From contig NC_087066.1 of NCBI RefSeq assembly GCF_963678635.1, forward strand, positions 55,632,312-55,696,311: a stretch of DNA of 64,000 nucleotides, in the 5' to 3' direction. This document shows, in pieces, positions 22,034-32,653 of this stretch. Each line of letters opens with the position of its first letter. Within the stretch, counting starts at the first letter, position 1. This DNA is from Symsagittifera roscoffensis (Eukaryota > Xenacoelomorpha > Acoela > Convolutidae). The notes beneath the pieces are model-generated. The model was given only the letters and a program-made list of their open reading frames with translations. It made no database searches and was not told where the DNA came from. The position numbers and the translations under genes were made by a program.

Positions 22034-23702
22034 ACAATGACGACTGATAAAATGAACACAAGTCGTTCCTCCCAAAATCTGCAGAAAATAAAACTTTCAA
22101 ATAAATCTTTTTTTTCGAATAAAAATTACAAAAATTAGTTCGTATAAAATGTTTTTGTTAGTTTCATTAGTTTGCACCCGTCATCTGTTCTTCATCCGTG
22201 CTTCATCGTCTAAAACATAACAGCAACAATTCAGAAAACTTATATCACTCAAACTCTAACTTTTCAAATTTCTCAATTTTAAACTTTTCCATAAAATTTA
22301 TCAAGACTTATCCATATTTCACTTTTATTTCAGAAACAGATCATCGAGGTTTTCCTTGCATCTTCAATTTCACCTAAAATAATTTAGTTTACTCAATTTT
22401 CGATCATCAAGACTTCCTTGGATCAAAGCAGAACAATTTTGCTCTCGCCATCCTATACTGTTCAAGTGTCTAACAACCTGATAAGTCAAAACACTCTCCA
22501 ACAGTTATAAACGACCCAAGACTTATAGAAACTTTTGAAAAAGAACCATTTCAAAAAAAGGCAGTGATGAAATTCGGCAACTCAGCCTTCACTTGAGCCC
22601 TTCCTCCTAGATGACCAAGGCTCAAACCCTTAAAAAAATTAGTGAGTCAAAAAACAGTATTTAACGATCTACTTGTTCTAACTGTAACTGAACCTTGTGG
22701 ATTGATTTACTATTCTCTAACCCTTGATCACAAATCACAACCCCTAGATAAGATTAGGTAAGTCCATCATATATTTTAACTTAGTCACGGAAAGTAAGAA
22801 CTCATTCTCACGAACTGATATACTCTCTCTCCAACAAGTCAACCACGACAATCTATACCCCAAGTTAAGATAACCGCACCAAAAACCGTAAGAACTAACA
22901 ATCTAGGATAATAGAAACTCTGAATCCCGAGTGACTGCATCCATCATCCTAAGATTTTTGTCAAAAGACAATCTTGGCAGTGAACAAACAATCATTTTAC
23001 AAAATTGCTCAAAAAAAACGAAAAAAATGATCTTGTAATCACACCGCACAAACAGACAATAGGACAATTTAGATCAAAAAGACAAACAGGAAAAAAGAAA
23101 AAATAACAAAACAAACAATTTATCAAAAAAAAATTTCGAAAAAAAACGAAACGCAGTTTTGGAATCATAAACAAACACAATATAAGAACTTCAAGACTTG
23201 AAGGAATCACCAATTAAAGGAAAATGCAGAAAAAAGAAACAATAAATTAAACCAATAAGCCCAAATAATTGGAATCAACCAATAAGACATACTGAAAGTT
23301 ACACATTAACAGTTTTAAGATAGAAAAATGATCGAATACAACAAAAAGTTTGAGTATATTTTATTTTTTTTTTCTATTTTTTCACAAGCACAAAATGATC
23401 CCGCCCGAGGACAAATACCATTTTTTCACTTGATTGAGAAGTTATTCGAAAAAAGAAAAATCCCACGTTAACAAGAGTTTCCTGAAATAAAAAAAACGAC
23501 AGAAACTTGATCACTATCTCAAATGTTTGTAATATCACATCATATAACTAATTAAAATCGTCCAAGAAATCAACCGCATTACTCAGAAGACAAATTTTGT
23601 TTGATCAAAATCAACAACGATATAATACAAATCCACAAATTATCAATTGGAATATTGATCAACCAGACCCCATTTATCAACCAGGTATTTTTGTTTTCAC
23701 AC
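22034..23702. other. A-rich interval with no recognisable gene
   Basis: Long A-runs on the plus strand and short open frames only. A 73-codon minus frame at 22,992-23,213 is hydrophobic because of the A-runs and is not convincing. Confidence 0.4.
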
Positions 23703-24805
23703 GTTTTAAGCTTTCCCTTAACCCGATTAAAAGGAATTATGAAAGTAAGCTAAACTAATCAACAAAATTTGCTAACGCCACAAAATTTCAAATTAATTGC
23801 ATGAGAAAGAAAGTCCCACAATAGCCAAATCGGAATAAACCCAGATTAAAATTGTATAAAATAATCCTTTGAAAAAAGCCACCTTCAAGTTTTCTTAAAA
23901 CAAAAAAAACACAAAAAAGTCGAAAAACAAACCCAAAACAAATGACTCTAATTCCGAAAAAAGGACACAGCCAAAACAAAAAACTAAAAAAACAAGTAAA
24001 GAAAATGTCACAAAAATTTGAACATATAAAGAGACTCTGCACAAAGAGACCATAAAAATATAGTCCGCTCCTGGCCTCACCAACCAGAGGGACGTCCTGA
24101 GCTTGCTCTATAGCCAGCCTCACCCACCGCGCTACAACCACGCTCTGAGACGCACGTCCTATTTTTGATGAAATTTGCTGTAGGGTGACCGACTCTAAAA
24201 AAACCGAACTAAAACAAAAACGCTTTTGCAATAATAACTAAAAGTAAATCATAACGTAAACCTAACTAACAAGATAGAAATATATAAATGAAGTATGTAT
24301 CAATATCTTAGAGCTCAAGGAACGAGCAGCAAACGAGATGACACCTCGACTACATTCCAACTCTGGAGTGGCAAATCTATTTGGTTTCTTGCCGTTGTGA
24401 CGTCCCTCAAAGGATTTTAATTATGGACTCAGCAACACAGCAAAGGAAACCCATTGAAACCGACCAATGGCCATCTCGATGTTGATCTCACATACTCATC
24501 CCAGTCACTCGGCACTTCACACAGAAAAATCAAACTTCACACTGCTTGTAGTGTCGCTCTAAACTTAACGAAATCAATACATAATTGCATCATTCAGAAG
24601 TCTTGACACAATCACCCAGTACTAACCACGATCAAGGAAACCCATATTGAAACACGAACAAAACAATTTTTTTCTTTCTAACACGAACAACTGCACCTCT
24701 AACACTTTCGAGAAGTCACTGCTCAAAACATCCATAGAAAACTACATCGCCCGTCCTTCACTACAATAAAAAATTAAAACTAAAAACTCTCCAAACCCCG
24801 GGATG
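23703..24805 (-). repeat. T repeat unit 1 (~1.1 kb)
   Basis: First of three homologous units. Shared blocks in order (plus strand): CCTTAACCCG..AAGGAATTAT, AGAAAGTCCCACAATA, AAGCCACCTTCAAGTTTT, CACAAAGAGACCATAAAA, CTGGCCTCACC, TTTCTTGCCGTTGTGACG-type, CCAATGGCCATCTCGATGTT, AACTTAACGAAATCAATACA and CCCGTCCTTCACTACAATAA. The minus strand has open frames up to 147 codons, but their frames are not kept between units, so they are probably not coding. R copy 3 follows directly. Confidence 0.75.
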
Positions 24806-24811
24806 GGTTAA

Positions 24812-25195
24812 ATCAGTTCTAAACTAGTATTTATGAACCAATAATTTTATTATTAAAATTATCTCTATGCAATATTACAACTAACCAATCATATTCCATC
24901 TCCAACATTGACACTTTTTTTGTAGTTTCAGCAAGAGCAATTTGATTAAGTCTTAGACTACAGTTGTTCTCCTTCTGGATAAAACTCCAAGAACTAATAC
25001 GTAGAAACCAGTATACACTAGATCTATTGAGACTAGGAGATACAAGAGTGCGATTAAGATTGGTATTAAAGAAAGAAGTAGCACGAATCTATCGGGCCGA
25101 AAACAAAATAGCGTGACGAACAGACGGTGTACTTTATCTGAAATTACTCTATGAGTATAACCAAAAGGTCATAACTCGTCTGGTGCTACCAGTAA
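24812..25195 (+). repeat. R repeat, copy 3
   Basis: It lies between T units 1 and 2, so it was either inserted into the T array or is part of a larger composite. The hairpin's left arm has been deleted (only GTTTCAGCAAG remains). The core GCACGAATCTATCGGGCC and GCGTGACGAACAGACGG is kept. Confidence 0.7.
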
Positions 25196-25732
25196 GACAC
25201 CATCACAACGTCTTCACAATATCACACACTATTAACACTAAATTCCAACTTGAATTTTTGCCGATGACAATTTTTTGTAAGTATAATTAAAAATTTCACT
25301 AATAAACTCAAAACATACCAATTTATAACAAGGTTTCATTTTCGCATTTTAGATTTCACCATTCATCCATCTAAAACAGGATAAAAAACAAATAAAAATC
25401 TTATATCTATAAACAATTCAAATTCAAATGATTAAATTGCATTTTATATTTGAAGCAGTAAAATTTTCATTTTCAAAAAATATATATTCACAAAAACAGA
25501 AGTTCCCAGCAGTAAGTTAGTAAAAACAGAGTAAAATTATCCAAAAGTGCAAATAAATTGACTGTACTAAACTTGTATCAGACGCTTCTCTTGTAATTTT
25601 GAATTCTTCAATCGCTCATATATCACACACTCTTTGCGGATCATACAACTAGCTCACAAAGATTTGCTTAAAACAAAAAAATTCAACTTTCAAATTTCCA
25701 CTGATAACAACTCTAACTTGTTTTAACATGTT
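25196..25732. other. A-rich interval between R and T repeats
   Basis: No features recognised. Very AT-rich with only short open frames. Confidence 0.4.
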
Positions 25733-26890
25733 TTTAACTTTCCTCTAACCCGGTTGGCAAGGAATTATAAACTAAGCAACGCAGCTTACTAACGCCACAA
25801 AATAACAAGCTAACAGCATGTCTAAGAAAGAAAGTCCCACGATACCCCAGCCGGAGTAAACCAGATTGAAACGGGATAATTTTTTTTTCGAAAGCCACTT
25901 TGAAAATTAAAAAAAAATAGAATAAAAAACAAAAGAAGCGAAAGACAAACCCAAAAAAAGTGATTCTATTTTTGAGAAGAGGACACAACCAAAACAAAAA
26001 GGAGAAAAACACTCAATAAAAAAGTCACAAAAGGTTGAACACAAAAAAAAGCTCTGCACAAAGAGACCATAAAAATCAACCCACTTCTGGCCTCGCCCAC
26101 CAGAACGACGTCGCTCGAAGTACAACCCCGCACCATGCACTACGAGACTTCGATACTCTATTTTTGATAAGAGTGGCTCCAGAGTGAGCAACTCTTTTAA
26201 ATAACTGAACTAACATAAAAACGCTCTTGTCATTATCATAAGTTAAAAACTTAACTAATAAGTTGTAAATGTAAAAAAATAATGCAGCACGTAAAGATTT
26301 CTTAGAGCCCCAGGAACAAGAAGCAAAGAAGGTGACACCTCAATTACATTCGAACCCTGGAACGTCAAATCTAAATGGTTTGTTGCCGTAGTCACGACCC
26401 TCAAGAATTTTAAGTATGGACTCAACATCGCAGCACAGGAAAACCAATGGAACAGTCCAATGGCGATCTCGATGTTGACTTCACATACCGATCCCAGTCG
26501 TTTGGCACTTCACACAGAAAAGTCAAACTCACCCTGCACGTAGTCTCGCTCTAAATTTAACGAAATCGATACATCATTGCATCAATCAGAAGTCTTGACA
26601 CAATCAGCCAAGACTACCCACAATCAACGAGACCCACTTCGAAACACTAACGAAAACATCTTCTAATTTTTCCATCTAACACAAACTACATCATTACTTC
26701 TTCAAAGAAGTCACTGCTCCCAACTTCAGAAGGAAACTACATCACCCGTCCTTCACTACAATAAACAATTAAAACTAAATTCTTTAAAACCCGGATGTGT
26801 TGAAAGGTCAAGGAAAAGCAAATGCACATGTCATGTGAGTCAATATGATTTTGAAAATGTGAAGAGTTTTTAAACAATTACAGTTGTGAA
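25733..26890 (-). repeat. T repeat unit 2 (~1.16 kb)
   Basis: Directly tandem with unit 3 at a spacing of about 1,158 bp. On the minus strand it contains CCAGGGTTCGAATG, which resembles a pol III B box. No matching A box could be placed with confidence. Confidence 0.75.
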
Positions 26891-28065
26891 TTAAAAGCTT
26901 CTAATTTTCCTTTAACCAGGTTGGGAAGGAATTATAATCTAATCAACGCAGCTTACTAATACACAAAACCTTAGGCTAACAGCAAGACTAAGGAAAAAAG
27001 TCCCACGGTACCCAAACCGGATTAAATCCAGATTAAAACTGGATAAATTATTCTTTAGAAAGCCACTTTCAAGTTTTATTGAAACAAAGTAAAACAAAAA
27101 AGCCGAAAGACAAACCCAAAACAAGTGATTCTATTTTTGAGAAAAGGACACAACCAAAACAAAGAGGAGAAAAATACTTAATAAAAAAGTCACAAAAGGT
27201 TAAACACAAAAAAAAGACTCTGCACAAAGAGAACATAAAAGTTAAGCCATTTCTGGCCTCGCCCACAAGAACGATGTCGCTCGAAGTACAAGCGCACACC
27301 ATGCACTACGACACTTCAAAACTCTTTTTTTGACAGGAGTGGCTCCAGAGTAAGCAAATCTTTTAAATAACTGAACTAACATAAAAACGCTTTTGCGATA
27401 ATTAACTAATAACAAATCATAACTAAAAACTTAACTAACAAGATGTAAATGTAAAAACAAAATGCAGCACTTAAAGATTTCTTAGAGCCCCAGGAACAAG
27501 CAGCAAAGAAGATGACACCTCGATTACATTCGAACCCTGGATTGGCAAAACTAAAGTGTTTGTTGCAGTAGTCACGACCCTCAAGGATTTTAAGTATGGA
27601 CCCAACATCGCAGCAAAAGAAACCCACTGAAACCGACCAATGGCCATCTCGATGTTGATCTCACATACCGATCCCAGTCACTTGGCACAGAAAAATCAAA
27701 CTTCACACTGCACGTAGTCTCGCTCTAAACTTAACGAAATCAAAACATAATAGCATCATTCAGAAGTCTTGACACAATCACCCAGTACTAATCACGATCA
27801 AGGAGACCCATATTGAAACAAGAACAAAACAATTTTTTTCCATCTAACACGAACGACTACACCTCTAGCCCCTTCAAGAATTCACTGATCAAAACTTCCA
27901 TAGAAAACTACATCACCCGTCCTTCACTACAATAAACAATTAAAACCAAAAACTCACTAAACCCCGGATGTGTTGAAAAGTCAAGGAAAAGCAAATGCAC
28001 GTGTGAAACAATTTGGTTTTGAAAAATGCGAAGAGTTTTTAAACAAATAGAGTTTTCAATCACAA
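26891..28065 (-). repeat. T repeat unit 3 (~1.17 kb)
   Basis: Same block order as unit 2, including the trailing GGATGTGTTGAAA..TCAAGGAAAAGCAAATGCAC segment that unit 1 lacks. The minus strand has CCAGGGTTCGAATGTAATCG. It ends where a protein-like frame begins. Confidence 0.75.
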
Positions 28066-28155
28066 GATGCTGGTGCTAGACTACTTTATAATAACCTTTG
28101 TCAATTGAAAAAAAGAATTCCAGCAAAACCTCATGAACTGTTGAGTAGAATCTAA
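28066..28155 (+). other. Exon-like open frame
   Basis: Immediately after an acceptor-like CACAAG the frame reads DAGARLLYNNLCQLKKRI to TAA at 28,153. Composition is protein-like and unlike the neighbouring repeats. No family recognised. It may be a terminal exon or chance. Confidence 0.25.
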
Positions 28156-28264
28156 CTAAATCTTCTTTACCGCATAGATAAGGAGAGTAAATATCCCGGT
28201 CATATACTTTTCATATCTGTGCGTTGAAGAAGACCTAATTAGTGTTTTTGTGTATTATTGTATG

Positions 28265-28704
28265 TATTTGAGCAGGGGCGGATTTAGGGGAGCGGTGCGA
28301 AGGCGGACGCCCCTCCCCTCAGGGATTCGACCCCCTGCCGACCCAAAGGGTCCCCCCTTTGGTACTTTTTAAGAAATCCATTCTTGCCGACCCACCCTAG
28401 AATTTTTCTAAAGGCGCCTTCGGCGCCAATGTATACTAACTTTGAGGGGGAGCATGCGTCAAAAAAACGCAATTTTTTTGTCAAAATTTTTCAAAAAATG
28501 CCTAAAAACAGCTTTTTTGACCTGTTTTTCAAAAATTAGCCTGCGGCGCAGAAAAATTGGCCAAACAGGGAGGGCTATTTGGTGCTTTAGGAGAGCTCGG
28601 AAAATCAAATTGGTCGACCGAAAAAAAAAGTCGTCAAAATTTTCGAAAATTTTTTGAAAATCCGCCCCCCTCAAAAAAATTCTAGATCCGCCCCTGTATT
28701 CGAG
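28265..28704. mobile_element. hAT-type MITE, family 1, copy 3, with TSD
   Basis: The element is 28,273-28,696, from CAGGGGCGGATTTAGG to TCTAGATCCGCCCCTG. Flanking TATTTGAG and TATTCGAG agree at seven of eight positions. It is the most complete family copy, and both termini are well kept. Confidence 0.88.
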
Positions 28705-28736
28705 AGTTATTGAAACTGAAAAAAAAACTAAAACTA

Positions 28737-28848
28737 ATGAAGATCTTTACTGAGTTGACTTTGTTTGTTCATAAAAATTTACCCGAAGAGCCATTATCCT
28801 ACTTGCAAGCGTTTCAATTGGCGCTCCTAAGTTGTTTGTTTTTAAAAA
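28737..28848 (+). other. Candidate short coding exon
   Basis: From an ATG at 28,737 the frame reads MKIFTELTLFVHKNLPEE and onward to a donor-like AAAAA/GTAAAT at 28,849. It has mixed composition and lies next to the MITE. No recognised family, and no acceptor-linked partner exon found. Confidence 0.22.
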
Positions 28849-28895
28849 GTAAATATAAATACATATGTGGCTCGGAAATTGTATCATTTCTGTAA

Positions 28896-30689
28896 GTTGA
28901 AACGGTTTAACTCACCTTTCAATTTTTTGTAAAAGTTGCTTTATTGGCTCTGGTGCCTTTTAGGCGCAGGATACCGCAGACTCTGTTTGAAAGGTCTTTG
29001 ATCCTTAAGCGTCACTTCATTGAGAAAAATTTTCTTCTGGAACGTAACATTTTTTCGCAAGCTTAACTGACTGGGCGTTCATATTTACCAACTTTCTCAA
29101 AAGTATAGCCGTTTATTTTTGCTTTTTTGTGAGCAGGTGATATTTAATAATGTTTGTCCGTTCGTTGTAGGTTGACATCGGTATGGATTGTTGATACGAT
29201 TCCTAAAGGCTAATGGTTTTGAAATTTGATGAACGACGTGAATTGTTTTTTTTTCTTATAGATTTTTGATTGTTTGTTTTCAAGAAATCGTGTCTTGATT
29301 TTTTTTTCACGCTGCTTAAGCGTGAACGGAGTTTGCTCACGGTGTTTTGCAGGTTGACGTTTGATATATTTTTCCCGAAGTTCTGCTCATTATCTTTGTT
29401 GAAAGGAAGACCAACTTTACTATCAAACAGCAAAAGTGTAAAAATCACGAAAAAATGTGAGTGATTTCTATTTTGGATTTTTTTTGTTCAGATTTTCTAG
29501 CAATTTTTCTAAATTTAGTTTTCCCAAATGAGTTATTTAGATCAAAAAATTACCAATCAAAATAGCTTTTCAATATTAATGGATTTTAATGGTGCATATT
29601 TGTTGTGATTCGAAGCTCGAAAGATAAAGTTGTTTTCAAAAAAAGTTTCAGTCCTCTTTTTTCTGTTTTTTTTTGTGTGCTTTGAGTCTGTGGGCTGCAT
29701 TTAATTCCGTTCAAAGCACTGAAAATGTGGCTAAAAGAATGTTATTACAATCCAAAAAATACGTATAATTAGCCAGCCAGAGGGTCATCTAGGGCTAACT
29801 AATTTTCTGAACATCGATCATTTTGCAGAATTTTGTTTGAAACTAATAAGTTCTGAACTCATTTTAACCAAAAGAACTTTATTTCAAAATGCCCGGACCT
29901 AGGTGATCGATTCATGATTTGACCGAAATGGTCAAACAATGTCCATTTTAAAGTTTTGGAGTGGAACGATTTCCGTTTTTTTTGTGTCTAACTATAACCG
30001 CTTTCGATTATGTTTGACTTTAACGGACAATTTTCAACTTCGTTTGATTTTTTTCGACTTTCCGGAAAAAGTAAATACTGTGTTTTTTTTTCGTTTTGTT
30101 TGACCTTGTTTATTTTAACCGTCGTGGCCGTTGATGTGGTTTTATGCTCAGGTCGTGTATGTTTCTGATCAGATTTGCATGAATGACTGACTGTCTCAGA
30201 GAATTACTCCAGAAAGCATCAGCAAAATTGATAACTATCAGGAAATTTGAAAGTTAAGTTCTTGTAAGTTGATTTTTTTATGATTAATTAAAAAATTTTT
30301 AGTTTTACTTGGCCAGTCGAAAATTTTCAGTTTTAAATGACCAATTAAGAATTTTTTGGTTTTATAAGACCAAAAGAGATTTTTACCACTATTTTAAAGG
30401 AAGTTAATTGTTTGTTTTGAAAAATAATGCAATAATTGAATTAATTGATGATTTAAACAGCTTAGTTCAATTGCTTAAAACTTTTACCAATATTATTAAT
30501 CATCAAAAATTCAAAATCTTGTCATTTTAAAAATATATATGATTTTATACTAATGGTTATCAGTAATGCGCCTAATTTAATTGATTGATGACTTTTTTGT
30601 CATCTTGACTAGTAAATTTCAAGTGTTTTGCAAGTTTGTTTCACAATTGAACTTGGCAGAAAAATTTTTTGAAGATTTTCCATGATTCG
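28896..30689. other. T-rich interval; one dispersed repeat fragment
   Basis: Contains the partner (29,403-29,475) of the repeat at 4.41 kb. Near 30,270-30,370 three variants of a TTTTAGTTTTA..TGACCA unit follow each other. No gene recognised. Confidence 0.4.
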
Positions 30690-31440
30690 ACTCTATTTCA
30701 TCAATGAGCTGACCCCTCTCGATGCATGATTCGACCTTGTATTTCACTCTGTTGGACTCATGATTTTTCTATGTTCGACCTAATCGACCCATGATTCGAC
30801 CCATGAATTGACTCATGATTTCATCCGCTCGACCCTTGATTCGACCCCGCTCGACTCATAATTTGACTTGGTTCGACTCTGTTTGTCTAATGGTTCGACT
30901 CTATGTGACTCTTGATTGAAACAGTTGTAAAAATTTCACCCAGTTCGATCCATGATTCGACCAGATTCGATGCATGATTCGACCCAAGTAGACTCATGAT
31001 TTGACCGTGTTTGACTCATGATTCGACCCTGTTCGACCCATGATTCGACCCTGTTCGACTTATGATTTCCTCCCTGTTCCACTTATGATTCAACCCTGTT
31101 CGACTCATGATTTGACCGTGTTTGACTCATAATTAGAAAATGTTCGACTCTATCAAACCTGCTTGACTCAATGTTTGACCCTGGTTGACTTTTGATTCGG
31201 CACTGTTTGACCGCATCAACCTTGTTCGACTAATGATTTGACCCTGTTTGACCAAATCGACCTTGTTTGACTCTTAATTTGACACAGTTTGACCATATCA
31301 ACCTTGTTCGAATCATGATTGCTCGACGCTGTTCCAACCATGATTCGACTTTGTTTGGGCATAGCGTTCGTTCTACCATGGTAACTTTCGACGAAAAAGC
31401 GACATCGTTCGACCGTTTGAATCGAATCATGAATCAAACT
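30690..31440. repeat. Degenerate minisatellite of TTCGACTCATGATTCGACCC
   Basis: About thirty imperfect copies of a ~20-25 bp unit built from TTCGAC, CTCATGATT and CGACCCTG. Units are densest at 30,770-31,340. Copies differ by point changes and small indels, so the array is old. Overlapping open frames on both strands reflect the repeat and are not genes. Confidence 0.85.
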
Positions 31441-31681
31441 CCGCAGCCCGGATAACTATAGAATTGAAGTGCTCCAGTATTGCTAACAGTGTAAAAGCCA
31501 AAAAAAATCGAATTGTGATTTAATGGGTGAGCATTTTCTTACTCTCTGTGTGTTCTACATGATGTTGTGGAGTCCAAACATTTTGATTCACTTTGTTGCC
31601 GTAAACTAATTTTTCTCACTAAATATTGTATAATAGTTCCAAATTATGACAAAACAATTGCATTAGTCGCTTTTTAAAAAA

Positions 31682-31882
31682 GTGATTACATTGGTTTGCT
31701 ATTTGCATAGGACAATTTTGAATTTAAAAAAAAAATTGAAAAATGATTCAGCACAATTGGATGAAGAATCTTCACGTTCCAGCATCTGTTACTGCAATGG
31801 AAACAAAATACAAAGTTGCGGTTCTGTTGGCAGGTGGATTGAAATTGTATCATTGGAGGCAGGGAAATTAGTTTATACCTAA
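31682..31882 (+). other. Two overlapping protein-like frames, possible exon
   Basis: One frame (31,682-31,882) includes NDSAQLDEESSRSSI and GSVGRWIEIVSLEAGK. Another, from ATG at 31,743, includes KYKVAVLLAGGLKLYHWRQG before a stop. Both are more mixed than background and cannot both be real. Weak evidence only. Confidence 0.2.
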
Positions 31883-31989
31883 TTTATAGCATGTTTAAAG
31901 ACACGTCTGAACTTTAAAAGCACCAAATATCTGTCTGGAACACTATACCTAAAAACTAACCAATTCTTTTTTGACAACCCGGGTTGAGA

Positions 31990-32460
31990 TTGTTGTTTTG
32001 TCTTCGGACCGTCGCGGTCAAATTATGGTATTTTCAGACTGCCGCTACCAAAATTGGATTTTTCAGACTGCCGCAATCAGAACTCGGTATTTCCAAGCTT
32101 TACAGAACGGCGAGACCAAATGACATTTAGCTGCGACCGAAGCGACCGAAGGAAAGTCAACCGCAATCGGCGAGACCGAAGGAAATTTAACTGCGGCCGT
32201 AGCGACCGAAGGAACGTCAACCGCAACCGGTGAGACCGAAGGAAATTTAACTGCGGCCGTAGCGACCGAAGGAACGTCAACCGCAACCGGCGAGACCGAA
32301 GGAAATTTAACTGCGGCCGTAGCGACCGAAGGAACGTCAACCGCAACCGGCGAGACCGAAGGAAATTTAATTGCGGCCGTAGCGACCGAAGGAACGTCAA
32401 CCGCAACCGGCGTGACTGAAGGAAAGTCAACGGCAATGGGGGAGAAACAACTAGAGGAAA
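31990..32460. repeat. GC-rich 60-bp tandem repeat (two 30-bp halves)
   Basis: From 32,101 six units of exactly 60 bp follow each other, each made of two related 30-bp halves. The consensus contains GCGACCGAAGGAACGTCAAC and GCGAGACCGAAGGAAATTTAA. The middle four units are nearly identical. Upstream, 31,990-32,100 holds looser ~34-bp repeats with CAGACTGCCGC. Because 60 is a multiple of three, the minus strand stays open for 119 codons. That is a periodic Leu/Arg frame, not evidence of a gene. Confidence 0.92.
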
Positions 32461-32653
32461 AATGTTTCGACTGAGTCTAATGGAGGTAAAACAAACGACA
32501 GAGGAAATTTTTTGACCGATTAAATGACCAGAAGAAAAAATGACCAGTAATCATAAATCGAATGTTTTATCGAAGAAGAAATCATTTTTGATTAAACCAA
32601 AAAAACTGTTTTTTAGAGACTGATTTTGATAGAGAGAAATTTTCGACTGTCTC

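Noticed and set aside
23788-27302. Minus-strand open frames up to 147 codons in T units as genes
   Set aside because: Frames are rich in Phe, Leu and Cys from A-runs on the other strand, and they are not kept in register between the three units.
26299-27560. tRNA-derived SINE head (GGTTCGAATG B-box-like) in T units
   Set aside because: Unit 1 lacks the box and no A box at proper distance could be placed, so a SINE call is not supported.
31216-31455. Overlapping open frames in the minisatellite
   Set aside because: They are low-complexity products of the TTCGACTCATGA unit on both strands.
32077-32436. 119-codon minus frame as a Leu/Arg-rich repeat protein
   Set aside because: The frame is open only because the 60-bp unit is a multiple of three and lacks stops. 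There is no start context or support outside the array.
32101-32460. CRISPR array
   Set aside because: Repeats are directly adjacent with no unique spacers, and the setting is an animal-type genome.
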